Counted from the first letter of the stretch, positions 8,684 through 20,494 are shown. The stretch is DNA of 51,849 nucleotides from Limnohabitans sp. (GCA_009693505.1 SHXD01000018.1:1-51849); one strand, 5' to 3'. The notes: generated from the sequence alone by a model not told the origin. Made by a program: numbers and translations.

Positions 8684-9851
8684 TTTGGCGCAATGGTTGC
8701 AAAGCTTATCCCCTGATTGGGGCTTCTTGCGTGTTTTTCAATACATCACTTTTCGCGCAGTGATGGCCGCTTTGACTTCATTGCTCATTGGCCTTATTGC
8801 AGGCCCTGCTGTGATCCGTCAATTGACTGCTCTCAAAATAGGCCAACCGATTCGGGGTTATGGCATGGAGACGCACATGGTAAAAAGCGGCACGCCCACC
8901 ATGGGCGGTGTGCTGATCTTGTTGTCGATTGCAATCAGCACCTTGTTGTGGTTTGACTTGTCCAATCGCTTTGTCTGGATTGTGCTCATTGTGACCTTGG
9001 GATTTGGTGCCATTGGCTGGGTAGACGACTGGCGCAAGGTGGTGAACAAAGATCCCGAAGGCATGCGTTCTCGTGAAAAATATTTTTGGCAATCAGTGAT
9101 TGGTTTGTTGGCTGCGTTCTATTTGGTTTTCAGTATTTCTGAAAGCTCCAACCTGCGCGTGCTCGACTTGTTCATGAATTGGGCCATTTCAGGATTTGAT
9201 GTGAATTTGCCGCCCAAAGCAGGCTTGATGGTGCCGTTCTTCAAAGAAGTGAGTTACCCCTTGGGCGTGTTTGGTTTCGTGGTCCTCACGTATTTGGTCA
9301 TTGTGGGATCCAGCAATGCTGTGAACTTGACCGATGGACTCGATGGCTTGGCCATCATGCCGGTGGTCATGGTGGGCTCTGCATTGGGCGTATTTGCCTA
9401 TGTGACCGGCAGTTCGGTGTACGCCAAATATTTGTTCCTGCCCTACATTCCGGGCGCTGGTGAATTGTTGATCTTCTGCGCTGCCATGGCCGGTGCGGGT
9501 TTGGCTTTCTTGTGGTTCAACACACACCCTGCCCAAGTGTTCATGGGCGATGTGGGCGCGCTGGCTTTGGGCGGTGCACTGGGAACCATTGCCGTCATTG
9601 TTCGACAAGAAATTGTGCTGGCCATCATGGGCGGTATTTTTGTGGTGGAAGCCTTGTCAGTGATGGCGCAAGTTTCCTATTTCAAATATACCAAGAAGAA
9701 ATATGGCGAAGGTCGCAGAATTTTAAAGATGGCCCCTTTGCACCATCATTTTGAAAAGAGTGGCTGGAAAGAAACCCAAGTGGTTGTGCGTTTTTGGATC
9801 ATCACCATGCTGCTGTGCTTGGTGGGTCTGTCGACTTTGAAGCTGAGATAA
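8673..9851 (+). CDS. mraY: Phospho-MurNAc-pentapeptide transferase MraY (lipid I synthase)
   Basis: 392 residues from ATG 8673 ([10 protein letters not shown]), the usual family start; the frame is open further upstream but only as sequence inside murF. About ten transmembrane helices are visible. The Mg-binding and catalytic motifs are present: [29 protein letters not shown] and the cytoplasmic [13 protein letters not shown] loop. MraY transfers phospho-MurNAc-pentapeptide to undecaprenyl phosphate at the inner membrane, making lipid I. murD starts 2 nt after the stop. Confidence 0.96.
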   Translation: MLLNLAQWLQSLSPDWGFLRVFQYITFRAVMAALTSLLIGLIAGPAVIRQLTALKIGQPIRGYGMETHMVKSGTPTMGGVLILLSIAISTLLWFDLSNRFVWIVLIVTLGFGAIGWVDDWRKVVNKDPEGMRSREKYFWQSVIGLLAAFYLVFSISESSNLRVLDLFMNWAISGFDVNLPPKAGLMVPFFKEVSYPLGVFGFVVLTYLVIVGSSNAVNLTDGLDGLAIMPVVMVGSALGVFAYVTGSSVYAKYLFLPYIPGAGELLIFCAAMAGAGLAFLWFNTHPAQVFMGDVGALALGGALGTIAVIVRQEIVLAIMGGIFVVEALSVMAQVSYFKYTKKKYGEGRRILKMAPLHHHFEKSGWKETQVVVRFWIITMLLCLVGLSTLKLR

Positions 9852-9853
9852 AG

Positions 9854-11368
9854 ATGAAATACCTTCAAGGCCAACACATTTTGATCCTAGGGCTAGGAAG
9901 CTCTGGGTTGGCCATGGTGCGCTGGTGTGCAGAGATGGGTGCCGACGTGACTGTAGCCGATACACGCGAATCGCCCGCCAATTTGCAGGTTCTAAAAACT
10001 GAGTTGCCCGAAGTTCAATTCAAGTCGGGCCCCTTTGCGGCCAATTTGATTGAAGGCACTTCAATCCGTGCTGTCTTTGCCAGCCCAGGACTTGCACCCA
10101 TCGAAACAGCACCCGTGATAGAAGCGGCCCAAGCAATGGGCCTCTGGGTAGGTGGCGAGTTGAGTTTGTTTGTCCAGGCCTTGGAAAATTTAAAGGCGAC
10201 AAGAGACTATGCACCGCAGGTTTTGGCCATCACTGGGACCAACGGTAAAACAACGGTCACAGCCCTCACAGGTCAGCTGCTTGAACGGGCTGGCAAAACT
10301 GTGAAGGTGGCAGGCAACATTGGCCCGACTTTGCTAGACACCTTGCGCTTGTCGATGGCCACAGAGTTGCCAGAAGTTTGGGTCTTGGAGTTGTCCAGTT
10401 TCCAACTTGACAACGCAGGCCCTTTTGAGCCCAGTGCCGCCACAGTTTTGAACATCACTCAAGACCATTTGGATTGGCACGGCAACATGGCCGCTTACGC
10501 CGCCGCTAAAGAAAAAATATTTGGTGCCAGCAGCTTGATGGTTTTGAACCGCGATGACGCACGGGTGATGGCCATGTTGCCAGAACCTGTTCGTGCCAAA
10601 TTGCAAAAGCCCATTGTGCGTGAACATGTGACGTATGGTGCTGAAATGCCTCGGCGCCCCGGTGACTTTGGTTTGGAAACTGTCAACGGCATGACTTGGT
10701 TGGTGCGTGCCCTTGAAGCCGATGAGACGCGTCGCTTGCGCAAAGGGGAAGTTGAGGAAATTCACATTCAACGTTTGATGCCAGCGGATGCCTTGCGCAT
10801 TCGGGGTCGCCACAATGCTGTGAATGCATTGGCAGCTCTGGCCTTGGCCACCAGCACAGGTGCCAGTTTGGCATCGATGTTGTTTGGTTTGCGCGAATAC
10901 AAAGGCGAGCCTCATCGTGTGTCGTCCGTGGCCATTGTGAATGAAGTTGAATATTTTGATGACAGCAAGGGCACCAACGTAGGCGCAACTGTGGCTGCCT
11001 TGCTGGGCTTAGGCGCCGAGCGACGTGTGGTGGTCATTTTGGGTGGTGAAGGCAAAGGCCAAGACTTCTCGCCTTTGGCTGAACCTGTGGCCAGATATGC
11101 GCGTGCCGTGGTGTTGATTGGGCGTGATGCACCGCTGATTCGCGAAGAAATTAAAGCGAGTGGCGTTCCCTTGATCGATGCGAGCACCCTGCCTGAGGCA
11201 GTGAATGCCGCCAAGGACATTGCACAAGCGGGTGACGCAGTTTTGTTGTCGCCAGCATGTGCCAGCTTTGACATGTTCCGAGACTACCCGCACCGGGCGC
11301 AAGTTTTCTGCCAAGCAGTGGCTGAAATTGCCCAAGCAGCTGGCCAAGCTATGGAGACCGCTCTATGA
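9854..11368 (+). CDS. murD: UDP-MurNAc-L-alanine:D-glutamate ligase MurD
   Basis: 504 residues from ATG 9854 ([20 protein letters not shown]), where a Rossmann-like UDP-binding motif follows at once; upstream frame belongs to mraY. The ATP loop is [14 protein letters not shown], and the central domain has [19 protein letters not shown]. MurD adds D-glutamate to UDP-MurNAc-L-Ala in the cytoplasm. At ~504 residues it is longer than E. coli MurD (438); part of the extra length is a charged segment around residues 285-305 ([20 protein letters not shown]). Overlaps ftsW by ATGA. Confidence 0.95.
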   Translation: MKYLQGQHILILGLGSSGLAMVRWCAEMGADVTVADTRESPANLQVLKTELPEVQFKSGPFAANLIEGTSIRAVFASPGLAPIETAPVIEAAQAMGLWVGGELSLFVQALENLKATRDYAPQVLAITGTNGKTTVTALTGQLLERAGKTVKVAGNIGPTLLDTLRLSMATELPEVWVLELSSFQLDNAGPFEPSAATVLNITQDHLDWHGNMAAYAAAKEKIFGASSLMVLNRDDARVMAMLPEPVRAKLQKPIVREHVTYGAEMPRRPGDFGLETVNGMTWLVRALEADETRRLRKGEVEEIHIQRLMPADALRIRGRHNAVNALAALALATSTGASLASMLFGLREYKGEPHRVSSVAIVNEVEYFDDSKGTNVGATVAALLGLGAERRVVVILGGEGKGQDFSPLAEPVARYARAVVLIGRDAPLIREEIKASGVPLIDASTLPEAVNAAKDIAQAGDAVLLSPACASFDMFRDYPHRAQVFCQAVAEIAQAAGQAMETAL

Positions 11369-12651
11369 CCGAGATGTGGTCTCGCATGTTGGCTTGGGGA
11401 AATGGCGTTGTAAGTCGCTCGGTTGGCTCTGGCCGTCTTCAAGGTGCAGCAGAAGGCGTTCTGCCTGTGAACTTAGGCAGCTACGACTATGCCAGAAGCG
11501 GTTCAGCCCAAGGCAAGATTCAAAACATCGATCAGACCCTGGTGTGGGTGGTGGTGGCGATGTTAATGTGGGGCATGGTCATGGTGTATTCGGCCAGCAT
11601 TGCCATGCCGGACAACCCCAAATTTGCAAACTATTCGCAAACGCATTTCTTGGTGCGACACATCATTTCCATTTCGATTGGATTTGGTGTTGCGCTTTTG
11701 GCCTTCCAGGTGCCTTTGGAAATTTGGGAGAAAAATGCAAGGCCCTTGTTCATATTTTCTTTGGTCCTCTTGGCGGCTGTTCTCATTCCTTTCATGGGCA
11801 AAGGTGTGAATGGGGCACGGCGCTGGATTTCTCTGGGTGTCATGACCTTTCAGCCGTCAGAGTTCGCTAAGTTGGCCGTCATCATTTACGCATCCGACTA
11901 CATGGTGCGCAAGATGGAAGTGAAAGAACGCTTCTTCCGCGCTGTTTTGCCAATGGGCGCTGCGGTGGCTCTGGCAGGTATCTTCTTGTTGGCCGAACCT
12001 GACATGGGTGCCTTTTTGGTGATTGCCATCATTGCCATGGGTATTTTGTTTTTAGGCGGTGTCAACGCCCGCATGTTCTTTTTGATTTTGGCCATCTTGA
12101 TATTTGCCTTTGCCATGATCATTGCCGCATCACCATGGCGCCGTGAGCGTATTTTTGCCTACCTAGATCCTTGGGATCCCACGCACACTTTGGGCAAAGG
12201 CTATCAGTTGTCTCACTCACTCATTGCCATTGGCCGTGGCGAGATTTTTGGTGTGGGCTTGGGCGGCAGTGTTGAAAAACTGCACTGGTTACCAGAAGCG
12301 CATACCGATTTCTTGTTGGCTGTCATTGGAGAAGAGTTTGGCTTGGTGGGCGTGGTTGCCGTGATTGGCATGTTCTTGTGGCTCAGCCGCCGCATCATGG
12401 TCATTGGCCGTCAAGCCCTGGCCCTGGATCGAACCTTTGCCGGTTTGGTGGCGCAGGGTGTTGGCATTTGGATTGGGTTCCAGTCCTTCATCAACATGGG
12501 CGTTAACTTGGGCGCATTGCCCACCAAAGGTTTGACCTTGCCGCTCATGAGTTATGGCGGGTCGGCAATTTTGATGAACCTGATCGCCATTGCCATCGTG
12601 CTTCGAATTGATGCCGAGAACAAACAAAGGATGCGGGGGGGCCGAACATGA
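11365..12651 (+). CDS. ftsW: Peptidoglycan glycosyltransferase FtsW (SEDS family)
   Basis: 428 residues: a ~50-residue cytoplasmic N-terminus, then ten hydrophobic helices. SEDS signatures include [12 protein letters not shown], the periplasmic [16 protein letters not shown] loop and [14 protein letters not shown]. FtsW polymerises lipid II glycan strands at the septum with FtsI. A second SEDS gene, rodA, lies at 27184. Overlaps murD and murG by ATGA on both sides. Confidence 0.95.
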   Translation: MTEMWSRMLAWGNGVVSRSVGSGRLQGAAEGVLPVNLGSYDYARSGSAQGKIQNIDQTLVWVVVAMLMWGMVMVYSASIAMPDNPKFANYSQTHFLVRHIISISIGFGVALLAFQVPLEIWEKNARPLFIFSLVLLAAVLIPFMGKGVNGARRWISLGVMTFQPSEFAKLAVIIYASDYMVRKMEVKERFFRAVLPMGAAVALAGIFLLAEPDMGAFLVIAIIAMGILFLGGVNARMFFLILAILIFAFAMIIAASPWRRERIFAYLDPWDPTHTLGKGYQLSHSLIAIGRGEIFGVGLGGSVEKLHWLPEAHTDFLLAVIGEEFGLVGVVAVIGMFLWLSRRIMVIGRQALALDRTFAGLVAQGVGIWIGFQSFINMGVNLGALPTKGLTLPLMSYGGSAILMNLIAIAIVLRIDAENKQRMRGGRT

Positions 12652-13709
12652 GTCACTGCGCATTGATCATGGCTGGCGGTACGGGCGGGCACATCTTTCC
12701 CGGTTTGGCAGTGGCTGAATCTTTGCGAGATGCAGGATGGCGTGTGCATTGGCTGGGTGTGCCGGGCAACATGGAAAGTCAATGGGTGCCCGAGCGTGGC
12801 TTCCCCTTTGAGCCTGTGGAGTTTGGTGGTGTCCGCGGAAAGGGTTTGAGCAGTTTGGTCTTGCTGCCTTTGCGATTGCTCAAAGCATTCTGGCAAAGCA
12901 TCCAAGTAGTTAGACGCGTCAAGCCTGATGTGGTGGTGGGCTTAGGCGGCTACATCACTTTTCCGGGCGGCATGATGTCGGTTCTTTTGGGCAAACCTTT
13001 GGTGTTACACGAACAAAACTCAGTGGCTGGCATGGCCAACAAAGTTTTAGCAGGCGTGGCTGACCGCATTTACAGCGCGTTCCCTGATGTTTTGAAAAAT
13101 GCCATTTGGGTGGGCAATCCTTTGCGCCAAGATTTTTTAACCAAGCCTGCGCCTGCTTTGCGTTTTGCAGGCCGCACAGGCCCCCTCAAGTTGTGGGTGG
13201 TGGGCGGCAGTTTGGGCGCGCAAGCTTTGAATGACTTGGTGCCCAAGGCCTTGGCTTTGTTGCCGGAGCACAAGCGTCCTGTTGTGGTCCATCAAAGTGG
13301 CGCCAAACAAATTGATGCCCTCAGATCGAATTACGCCAAGGCAGGCGTGCAAGCCGAACTCACGCCCTTCATTGAAGACACGGCACAAGCATTTGCAGAG
13401 GCCGACCTGATCATCTGCCGATCCGGTGCCAGCACTGTGACCGAAATTGCGGCCATTGGCGCAGCGGCCATTTATGTGCCATTCCCCTTTGCCGTGGACG
13501 ATCATCAAACCACCAATGCCAATTTCTTGGTGCTTCAAGGCGGTGGTTGGCTCATGCCTCAAGCGCAGCTTACCGCTGAAGCTTTGGCAGAGCGCCTTGG
13601 CAGCATCACACGTGAAGAATTGCTGGCCTGTGCAGAAAAAGCATGGGCTCTCAAAAAGACCGAAGCGACCCGCGAAGTGGTGGCTGCTTGCGAGGTATTG
13701 GTCGCATGA
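12648..13709 (+). CDS. murG: UDP-GlcNAc:lipid I GlcNAc transferase MurG
   Basis: 353 residues. The N-terminal Gly-rich loop [17 protein letters not shown], the [12 protein letters not shown] block, [11 protein letters not shown] and the UDP-GlcNAc-binding segment [15 protein letters not shown] are all present; this is a GT-B glycosyltransferase (family GT28). MurG adds GlcNAc to lipid I on the inner face of the membrane, giving lipid II, the substrate of FtsW, RodA and MtgA. Overlaps murC by ATGA. Confidence 0.96.
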   Translation: MSHCALIMAGGTGGHIFPGLAVAESLRDAGWRVHWLGVPGNMESQWVPERGFPFEPVEFGGVRGKGLSSLVLLPLRLLKAFWQSIQVVRRVKPDVVVGLGGYITFPGGMMSVLLGKPLVLHEQNSVAGMANKVLAGVADRIYSAFPDVLKNAIWVGNPLRQDFLTKPAPALRFAGRTGPLKLWVVGGSLGAQALNDLVPKALALLPEHKRPVVVHQSGAKQIDALRSNYAKAGVQAELTPFIEDTAQAFAEADLIICRSGASTVTEIAAIGAAAIYVPFPFAVDDHQTTNANFLVLQGGGWLMPQAQLTAEALAERLGSITREELLACAEKAWALKKTEATREVVAACEVLVA

Positions 13710-15115
13710 AACACGCCATTCGTCACATTCACTTCATTGGCATCGGTGGCGCCGGCATGAGCGGTATTGCAGAAGTGTTATTCAATTTGGGTTACACCAT
13801 TTCAGGCTCTGACTTGTCAGACAGCAGCACGCTCAGGCGTTTGGCGGCATTGGGCATTCAAACGCATGTGGGGCACAGTGACGAAAACGTCCAAAGTGCC
13901 GATGCTGTCGTCACTTCTACCGCCGTGAAGGCCGATAACCCTGAAGTTTTGGTCGCCAGATCGCGCCATATTCCTGTGGTGCCGCGCGCTGTCATGCTGG
14001 CGGAATTGATGCGCATGAAGCAGGGCATTGCCATTGCGGGTACCCACGGCAAAACCACCACCACCAGTTTGGTGGCCAGCGTGTTGGCCGAAGCGGGCCT
14101 AGATCCAACATTTGTCATTGGCGGTCGATTGAACAGTGCAGGCACCAATGCCAAGTTGGGCACGGGTGACTACATCGTGGTGGAAGCCGATGAATCAGAT
14201 GCTTCTTTCTTGAATTTGCTACCCGTGATGTCGGTGGTGACCAACATTGATGCCGACCACATGGAAACCTATGGTCATGACTTTGAAAAGTTGAAGTCGG
14301 CCTTCGTTGAATTTCTCCACCGCATGCCGTTTTATGGCACGGCCATTGTGTGTTCAGACGACCCGGGTGTTCAAAGCATTGTGGAGCAGTTGGCGCGCCC
14401 CGTGACCACATATGGCATCGAAGAAGGCGCACAAATTAGAGCCATTGAAGTTAGGGCAGACAATGGGAAAATGCAGTTCACGGTGCAGCGTCGCAATGGC
14501 GTGGTCTTGCCGGATCTGTCCATTATTCTGAACTTGCCGGGTCTGCACAATGTCTTGAATGCATTGGCCGCGGTTTCTGTGGCGGTGGAGTTGGGTGTTG
14601 ATGATGCTGCTGTGCAACGCGCTTTGGCCAACTTCAAGGGAGTTGGCCGACGCTTCCAGCTTTATGGCGAAGTGAAGCTCTTGAAGCAAGCGGGCAGCTT
14701 TACTTTGATTGACGACTACGGCCACCATCCGGTTGAAATGGCCGCCACGCTTGCTGCTGCGCGAGGCGCGTTCCCTGGCCGCCGTTTGGTGTTGGCATTT
14801 CAGCCGCACCGCTACAGCCGAACACGTGATTGTTTTGAAGATTTTGTCAGCGTCATCAGCCAAGGTGCCGACGCAGTTTTGTTGTCAGAAGTTTATGCAG
14901 CGGGTGAGGCACCTATCGTTGCGGCGGATGGACGGTCTTTATCTCGCGCACTTCGTGTGGCGGGCAAAATTGAACCCGTTTTTATAGATAAAATTGAGGC
15001 CATGGCGCAGGCTATTTTTGAGAATGCAAAAGACGGTGACATTGTCATTTGCATGGGTGCCGGCACTATTGGCGCAGTCCCTGCTCAAGTTCAAAAGATG
15101 GGAGGTGCCGCATGA
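13706..15115 (+). CDS. murC: UDP-MurNAc:L-alanine ligase MurC
   Basis: 469 residues from ATG 13706 ([20 protein letters not shown]), the family start, overlapping the murG stop by ATGA. The Rossmann motif [11 protein letters not shown] is followed by the ATP loop [14 protein letters not shown], then DADHMETYG and, in the C-terminal domain, [14 protein letters not shown] and FQPHRYSRT. MurC starts the stem peptide by adding L-alanine to UDP-MurNAc. The paralogue mpl, which uses a recycled tripeptide, is at 31317-32708. Overlaps ddl by ATGA. Confidence 0.96.
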   Translation: MKHAIRHIHFIGIGGAGMSGIAEVLFNLGYTISGSDLSDSSTLRRLAALGIQTHVGHSDENVQSADAVVTSTAVKADNPEVLVARSRHIPVVPRAVMLAELMRMKQGIAIAGTHGKTTTTSLVASVLAEAGLDPTFVIGGRLNSAGTNAKLGTGDYIVVEADESDASFLNLLPVMSVVTNIDADHMETYGHDFEKLKSAFVEFLHRMPFYGTAIVCSDDPGVQSIVEQLARPVTTYGIEEGAQIRAIEVRADNGKMQFTVQRRNGVVLPDLSIILNLPGLHNVLNALAAVSVAVELGVDDAAVQRALANFKGVGRRFQLYGEVKLLKQAGSFTLIDDYGHHPVEMAATLAAARGAFPGRRLVLAFQPHRYSRTRDCFEDFVSVISQGADAVLLSEVYAAGEAPIVAADGRSLSRALRVAGKIEPVFIDKIEAMAQAIFENAKDGDIVICMGAGTIGAVPAQVQKMGGAA

Positions 15116-16089
15116 GCGCTGCTCCTCAGAATTTTGGCAAAGTGGCTGTGCTCATGGGTGGTCAATCGGCTGAGCGCGAAATTTCTTTCATGTCAGGCCA
15201 AGGTGTACTTGATGCCCTGAAATCGCAAGGTGTCGATGCACATGCTTTCGATCCCGCCGAGCGCAATCTGTCCGATCTTCAACAAGAAGGTTTTCAACGC
15301 TGCTTCATTGCACTCCACGGCCGATTTGGCGAGGATGGTACCGTGCAAGGCGCGCTTGAATTGTTGGGCATCCCCTACACAGGATCGGGTGTGATGGCCT
15401 CTAGCATTGCCATCGATAAAACCATGACCAAGCGGGTTTGGTTGTCAGAAAATGTGCCTACCCCGCGTTATGTGTTGCTGAAGCAAAACGACATGGGCCC
15501 TGAAGCCCAAGCACGTGTGCTTCAAAGCTTGGGACTGCCGCTCATTGTGAAGCCCGCCACAGAGGGATCTTCCATTGGTGTGAACAAAGTGACGCAGGCC
15601 AGCGAACTGCTCAAAGCGCTTGAAGATGCCGCCCAATGCGATGCCGATATTTTGTGCGAACAATTTATTGCAGGCGATGAAGTCACTTGTCCTATTTTGG
15701 GCGAGGGTGATGACGCAAAAGCCTTGCCAGTCATTCGCATCGTTGCGCCTGATGGTAACTACGACTACCAAAACAAATACTTCACAAACGATACCCAGTA
15801 CTTGATACCCTCGGGTCTGCCAGAAACTGAAGAAAAAGCCATTCAAGCCCATGCCGTTAAAGCTTATCAAGTCTTGGCTTGCAAAGGCTGGGGCCGTGTT
15901 GACGTCATGATCGATGCACAGACGCGTCAACCCTATCTTTTGGAAATCAACACTTCGCCCGGCATGACCAGCCACTCCCTGGTGCCCATGTCGGCCAAAG
16001 CGGCAGGCATGACCTACGAAGATTTGTGCATTCACCTGCTGGCCTCTGCCAGCTTGGAGCATTCAAGCACCTCGAAAGGTGGCGCATGA
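15112..16089 (+). CDS. ddl: D-alanine:D-alanine ligase
   Basis: 325 residues from ATG 15112 ([20 protein letters not shown]). ATP-grasp ligase: [12 protein letters not shown] at the N-terminus, [12 protein letters not shown], the ATP loop [14 protein letters not shown] and the Mg/product-binding [17 protein letters not shown]. It makes D-Ala-D-Ala for MurF. Position between murC and ftsQ corresponds to ddlB of other proteobacteria. Overlaps both neighbours by ATGA. Confidence 0.95.
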   Translation: MSAAPQNFGKVAVLMGGQSAEREISFMSGQGVLDALKSQGVDAHAFDPAERNLSDLQQEGFQRCFIALHGRFGEDGTVQGALELLGIPYTGSGVMASSIAIDKTMTKRVWLSENVPTPRYVLLKQNDMGPEAQARVLQSLGLPLIVKPATEGSSIGVNKVTQASELLKALEDAAQCDADILCEQFIAGDEVTCPILGEGDDAKALPVIRIVAPDGNYDYQNKYFTNDTQYLIPSGLPETEEKAIQAHAVKAYQVLACKGWGRVDVMIDAQTRQPYLLEINTSPGMTSHSLVPMSAKAAGMTYEDLCIHLLASASLEHSSTSKGGA

Positions 16090-16874
16090 AAAAGCCAATC
16101 GTCTTGCCCATGGATGTGCGACTCATGCAATGGACTTCCATCGGCCTATTTGTTCTGGCCTTGGTTTTGTGTGTTGCCAGTAGCATCAGTTGGCTACTTC
16201 GGCATCCCGTCTTTTCAATTCAAAGCATCACGGTGCGCGGTAATGTGACGCACAGCAACCCTGTCATGCTGCGAGCCAATGTGGTGCCGCAACTCACGGG
16301 TAATTTCTTTACTTTGAACTTGATTCAAGCCCGTCATGCTTTTGAGCAAATTCCTTGGATTCGCTCCGCGCTCGTTCGGCGTGAATTTCCAAATCGTTTG
16401 TCCGTGACTTTGGATGAATTTCAGCCGGTGGCGCAATGGGGCAGCGAAGGCGATGGCAAATTTTTGAGCCTAGAAGGTGCCATCTTTGAAGTAAATGCAG
16501 ATGATGTGGAAAGCGACACATTGCCCACATTGAAGGGGCCAGAATCACAGGCCAAAATTGTTTTGGAGATGTTCAAATTTCTCAAGCCACGGATGGAAAA
16601 GATGGACATGGGTTTGAACAAGTTAGAACTGAATCAGCGAGGCAGTTGGTCTGCGCAGTTGGAATCAGGTGCAACTTTGGAATTAGGTCATGGTACGCAG
16701 CAGGAAATTGGCGACAGGCTTCAATTGTTTTTCAAAACATTGACGCAAGTGACTTCTCGATATGGGCGGACTGCAAGCTCCTTGTTGTCAGCAGATTTGA
16801 GATACGAAAGTGCTTATGCCCTGAGGTTGAGGGGTGTGACAACTTTGGTGGCAGACAGTGTAAAAAAACCTTAA
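16086..16874 (+). CDS. ftsQ: Cell division protein FtsQ
   Basis: 262 residues from ATG 16086 ([20 protein letters not shown]), sharing ATGA with ddl. A short cytoplasmic tail and one transmembrane helix (about 18-38) precede a POTRA domain ([36 protein letters not shown]) and a beta-rich C-terminal domain. FtsQ forms the FtsQLB complex with FtsL (also in this cluster) and FtsB (not in this window). The sequence is divergent but domain order, length and location fit. Confidence 0.93.
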   Translation: MKKPIVLPMDVRLMQWTSIGLFVLALVLCVASSISWLLRHPVFSIQSITVRGNVTHSNPVMLRANVVPQLTGNFFTLNLIQARHAFEQIPWIRSALVRREFPNRLSVTLDEFQPVAQWGSEGDGKFLSLEGAIFEVNADDVESDTLPTLKGPESQAKIVLEMFKFLKPRMEKMDMGLNKLELNQRGSWSAQLESGATLELGHGTQQEIGDRLQLFFKTLTQVTSRYGRTASSLLSADLRYESAYALRLRGVTTLVADSVKKP

Positions 16875-16912
16875 TTGGCAGAGTGAAGATTTAGATCAGA
16901 ACGGTTGGACAT

Positions 16913-18142
16913 ATGGCAAAAGAATACAAAGATTTGGTGGTCGGTCTCGACATTGGAACTTCCAAGGTCATGGTCGTCGTTGCTGAGGTTATGCCAGGTG
17001 GCGAATTGAAACTGGCCGGCATGGGCGTTGCCCCTGGCAATGGCTTGAAGCGAGGTGTGGTGGTCAACATAGACGCCACGGTGCAGAGTATTCAGCAAGC
17101 TTTGAAAGAGGCCGAATTGATGGCGGATTGCAAGATTACCCGCGTTAACACGGGTATCACGGGCAGTCACATTCGAGGCCTGAACTCCAGCGGTATGGTG
17201 GCGGTGAAAGACAAAGAAGTGACGCCTGCCGATGTAGCCCGCGTGGTTGAAACAGCCCGTGCGATCAACATCTCAACCGATCAGCGATTGCTGTTGGTGG
17301 CCCCCCAAGAATTTGTCATCGACGGACAAGATGTCAAAGAGCCTATTGGCATGAGCGGCATGCGCCTTGAAGCCAAAGTGCACATCGTGACCGGTGCACA
17401 AAGCGCAGCCGAGAACATCATCAAATGTGTGCGCCGTTGCGGTTTAGAAGTTGACCAACTCTTGCTCAATCCCTTGTCTTCTAGTTTGGCTGTGCTAACC
17501 GAAGACGAACGCGAGTTGGGCGTGGCTTGCGTAGACATTGGCGCAGGCACCACCGACGTGGCCATCTTCACCAATGGCGCTATTCGCCACACCGCGGTCA
17601 TCCCCATTGCGGGCGATTTGATTACCAGCGACATTGCCATGGCACTGCGCACCCCCACCAAAGATGCCGAAGACATCAAGGTGGAGAGTGGTTGCGCCAA
17701 GCAGTTGTTGGCCGATCCAGAGGCACAAGTTGAAGTGCCTGGTTTGGGCGACCGTGCACCCCGCATGTTGTCCAAGCAAGCTTTGGCCGGTGTGATTGAG
17801 CCGCGCGTCGAAGAAATTTTCTCGCTGGTTCAACAAGTCATTCGCGAGTCTGGTTACGAAGAAGTTTTGTCCTCTGGCATTGTGCTCACAGGCGGTAGTG
17901 CTGTCATGCCCGGCATGGTGGAGTTGGGTGAAGATATTTTCTTGAAGCCCGTGCGACGCGGCGTGCCCAAATACAACGGCGCATTGTCTGACATGGTCAG
18001 TCAGCCGCGCGTGGCCACCGTCATGGGCTTGATGGAAGAAGCCCGTTTGGCACGCTTAAGAGGCTTCAAAGTTTCGCAGAAGAAGGGTTCGATGAACAAT
18101 GCCTTCACGCGTTTCAAAGACTTCATCGTGGGGAACTTCTGA
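16913..18142 (+). CDS. ftsA: Cell division protein FtsA
   Basis: 409 residues, ATG 16913, 38 nt after ftsQ. Actin-like ATPase fold: phosphate-1 loop LVVGLDIGTSKVMVVV near residue 10, phosphate-2 GVACVDIGAGTTDVAIF near 205, and adenosine motif GIVLTGGSAVMPGM. The SHS2 (1C) insertion domain is present, and the protein ends in an amphipathic segment (NNAFTRFKDFIVGNF), the membrane-targeting helix. FtsA anchors FtsZ filaments to the inner membrane and signals to the FtsQLB-FtsWI complex. Confidence 0.96.
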   Translation: MAKEYKDLVVGLDIGTSKVMVVVAEVMPGGELKLAGMGVAPGNGLKRGVVVNIDATVQSIQQALKEAELMADCKITRVNTGITGSHIRGLNSSGMVAVKDKEVTPADVARVVETARAINISTDQRLLLVAPQEFVIDGQDVKEPIGMSGMRLEAKVHIVTGAQSAAENIIKCVRRCGLEVDQLLLNPLSSSLAVLTEDERELGVACVDIGAGTTDVAIFTNGAIRHTAVIPIAGDLITSDIAMALRTPTKDAEDIKVESGCAKQLLADPEAQVEVPGLGDRAPRMLSKQALAGVIEPRVEEIFSLVQQVIRESGYEEVLSSGIVLTGGSAVMPGMVELGEDIFLKPVRRGVPKYNGALSDMVSQPRVATVMGLMEEARLARLRGFKVSQKKGSMNNAFTRFKDFIVGNF

Positions 18143-18191
18143 TGGATTGGCGCAAACTTTACTTGGCAAGGGGGAGTCCGCATCAGCGATG

Positions 18192-18232
18192 TTGAAACCC
18201 ATTTAAACCAAAAAAATAAAATTTTCGAAAAT
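18192..18232 (+). promoter_or_regulatory. Putative ftsZ promoter with adjacent palindrome
   Basis: The ftsA-ftsZ gap (127 nt) is unusually long for this cluster and AT-rich. TTGAAA (18192-18197) and AATAAA (18215-18220) are 17 bp apart. A perfect 12-bp palindrome, ATTTTCGAAAAT, follows at 18221-18232. A separate ftsZ promoter would fit the need for much more FtsZ than FtsQ or FtsA; this is inferred from sequence only. Confidence 0.35.
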
Positions 18233-18269
18233 CAATTTTAAGCAACTGCAACAGTTTTAGGAGAGCACC

Positions 18270-19493
18270 ATGAGCATTGAAATGATCCAAGTCGAAGAGT
18301 TCAATCAAGGAACGCAAATCAAAGTGATCGGCGTGGGCGGTGGCGGCGGTAACGCTGTTGAGCACATGATCGAGCGCAATGTACAGGGCGTTGAATTCAT
18401 TTGCGCCAACACCGATGCGCAGGCATTGTCTCGCAGCGCAGCGCACCGCTTTATTCAATTGGGTCACACCGGTTTGGGCGCAGGCAGCAAGCCAGAAAAA
18501 GGTCGCGATGCGGCCGAGGAAGCCATTGAAGACATTCGCGCTGCCATTGAAGGCGCGCACATGTTGTTCATCACGGCTGGCATGGGCGGTGGCACGGGCA
18601 CGGGCGCAGCACCTGTGATTGCACGGGTAGCCAAAGAGATGGGCATCCTGACTGTGGGCGTGGTCACCAAGCCTTTTGACTTTGAAGGCGGTCGCCGCAT
18701 GCAAAGTGCTGAATCTGGTTTGGCAGAATTGGAAGCCAACGTTGACTCACTGATCGTGGTGCTCAACGAAAAGCTCATGGAATTGCCAGGCGGCGAAGAC
18801 ATGACCCAAGATGAAGCGTTTGCGCATGCCAACGACGTGCTCAAAAATGCCGTCGGCGGTATTGCTGAAATCATCAATGTGCCTGGTCACGTGAACGTCG
18901 ACTTCGAAGACGTTCGCACCGTGATGGGTGAGCCTGGCAAAGCCATGATGGGTACCGCTTCTGCCAGCGGCCCTGACCGTGCGCGCATTGCTTCTGAGCA
19001 AGCTGTGGCTTGCCCGCTGTTAGAAGGCATTGATCTGTCAGGCGCTAAGGGCGTGTTGGTCTTGATCAGCGCAGCCAAGGGTTCACTCAAATTGAGCGAA
19101 TCCAAGCAAGCCATGAACACCATCCGTGCTTATGCTTCAGAGAGTGCACACGTGATTTACGGTACTGCTTACGACGAAAGTTTGGGCGACGAAATTCGCG
19201 TGACCGTGGTGGCCACTGGCTTGTCAAGCCAAGGTGCACGCCGAACAGCGCCTCCTTTGCAAGTGCTGCGCACTGGTACATACGATGCACCGTTCACTGT
19301 TGACACACGCGATGCTGTGTCACCCACATTGGGTGCTCAAAGTCCTGCCTTGGGCGGTGACTACGGCCGTTTGAACACGCCTAGCGTGTGGCGTACCAAC
19401 CGCACACAAGCGGCTGCCAAAGTTGATGGCATGGCGTCTGCTGGTATGGACGACATTGAAATTCCAGCTTTCTTGCGCAAGCAAGCTGACTGA
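18270..19493 (+). CDS. ftsZ: Cell division GTPase FtsZ
   Basis: 407 residues, ATG 18270, preceded by a strong TAGGAGAG ribosome-binding site. Tubulin/FtsZ fold with the GTP signature GGGTGTG at residues 106-112, the Gly-rich start VIGVGGGGGNAV, the LMELPGGEDMTQDEAF region and the catalytic T7-loop region near NVDFEDVRTVM. The variable linker (~320-390) leads to the conserved C-terminal peptide DDIEIPAFLRKQ, which binds FtsA and other partners. FtsZ polymerises into the Z ring that organises division. Confidence 0.97.
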   Translation: MSIEMIQVEEFNQGTQIKVIGVGGGGGNAVEHMIERNVQGVEFICANTDAQALSRSAAHRFIQLGHTGLGAGSKPEKGRDAAEEAIEDIRAAIEGAHMLFITAGMGGGTGTGAAPVIARVAKEMGILTVGVVTKPFDFEGGRRMQSAESGLAELEANVDSLIVVLNEKLMELPGGEDMTQDEAFAHANDVLKNAVGGIAEIINVPGHVNVDFEDVRTVMGEPGKAMMGTASASGPDRARIASEQAVACPLLEGIDLSGAKGVLVLISAAKGSLKLSESKQAMNTIRAYASESAHVIYGTAYDESLGDEIRVTVVATGLSSQGARRTAPPLQVLRTGTYDAPFTVDTRDAVSPTLGAQSPALGGDYGRLNTPSVWRTNRTQAAAKVDGMASAGMDDIEIPAFLRKQAD

Positions 19494-19561
19494 TTTTTCC
19501 AAACAGTGGGCCTCAAAAACCTATTCAAGCAAGCTTCGGCCTGAAAATTTAAAATCAGCCC

Positions 19562-20485
19562 ATGCTTGCTCAAAGAACCATCAAAACCCTCACCCAGGCC
19601 GTGGGTGTGGGTTTGCACAGCGGCCAGCGTGTTGAACTGACGCTCAGGCCTGCACCCCCAGGCACGGGCATTGTCTTTAGACGAATTGATTTGGCAGAAC
19701 CTGTCGACATCCATGTCTCTGCGCAAAGCGTCACCGACACACGTCTGGCATCCACCATTTCCAGTGGCCAAGCCAAAGTGCACACCGTGGAGCACTTGAT
19801 GTCGGCATGCGCCGGTTTGGGAATCGATAATTTGGTCATCGATATCACAGCCGAAGAAGTGCCGATCTTGGATGGCTCTGCATCGTCTTTTGTATTTTTG
19901 CTGCAAAGTGCTGGCATTGAATTGCAAAAAGTCGCCAGGCAATTCATTCGTGTTCTCAAAACGGTAGAGGTGAAAGACGGGCAAGGCGAAAACGTCAAGT
20001 GGGCCAAGCTCGAACCCTACGAGGGCTATCGCCTGAGTTTCGAAATTGATTTCCATCACCCAGCAGTTGATTCAACAGGTCAGCAAGTGGTGTTTGACAT
20101 CGGCCGAGATTTGTACGCCCGCGACATTGCCCGTGCACGTACTTTTGGCTTTACCAAAGACGTTGAGATGCTTCGCTCCAACGGCTTGGCACTGGGTGGC
20201 GGGCTTGACAATGCCATCGTGATGGACGACTACAAAGTGTTGAACAGCGATGGTCTGCGCTATGACGATGAATTTGTAAAGCACAAAATTCTCGATGCCA
20301 TGGGCGACTTGTACTTGGTGGGTAAGCCCCTGATTGCCAGCTACACCGCATTCCGTTCTGGCCATGCCATGAACAATCAGTTGCTCAGGGCCTTGCTGGA
20401 TCAGCCCGATGCTTACGAAATGGTGAGCTTTGACGACATCCACAAAGCGCCCGAAGGATTTGCTTTGCCAGTGCGTGCCTGGTAA
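19562..20485 (+). CDS. lpxC: UDP-3-O-acyl-N-acetylglucosamine deacetylase LpxC
   Basis: 307 residues, ATG 19562. Zn ligands are visible: H78 in HTVEH, and H241 and D245 in [10 protein letters not shown]; the catalytic C-terminal His is in [12 protein letters not shown]. LpxC catalyses the first committed step of lipid A synthesis in the cytoplasm. In gammaproteobacteria and betaproteobacteria it closes the dcw cluster, as here. No clear terminator separates it from ftsZ (68-nt gap); the MFS gene begins 9 nt after its stop. Confidence 0.96.
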   Translation: MLAQRTIKTLTQAVGVGLHSGQRVELTLRPAPPGTGIVFRRIDLAEPVDIHVSAQSVTDTRLASTISSGQAKVHTVEHLMSACAGLGIDNLVIDITAEEVPILDGSASSFVFLLQSAGIELQKVARQFIRVLKTVEVKDGQGENVKWAKLEPYEGYRLSFEIDFHHPAVDSTGQQVVFDIGRDLYARDIARARTFGFTKDVEMLRSNGLALGGGLDNAIVMDDYKVLNSDGLRYDDEFVKHKILDAMGDLYLVGKPLIASYTAFRSGHAMNNQLLRALLDQPDAYEMVSFDDIHKAPEGFALPVRAW

Positions 20486-20494
20486 TTGAAGTCC

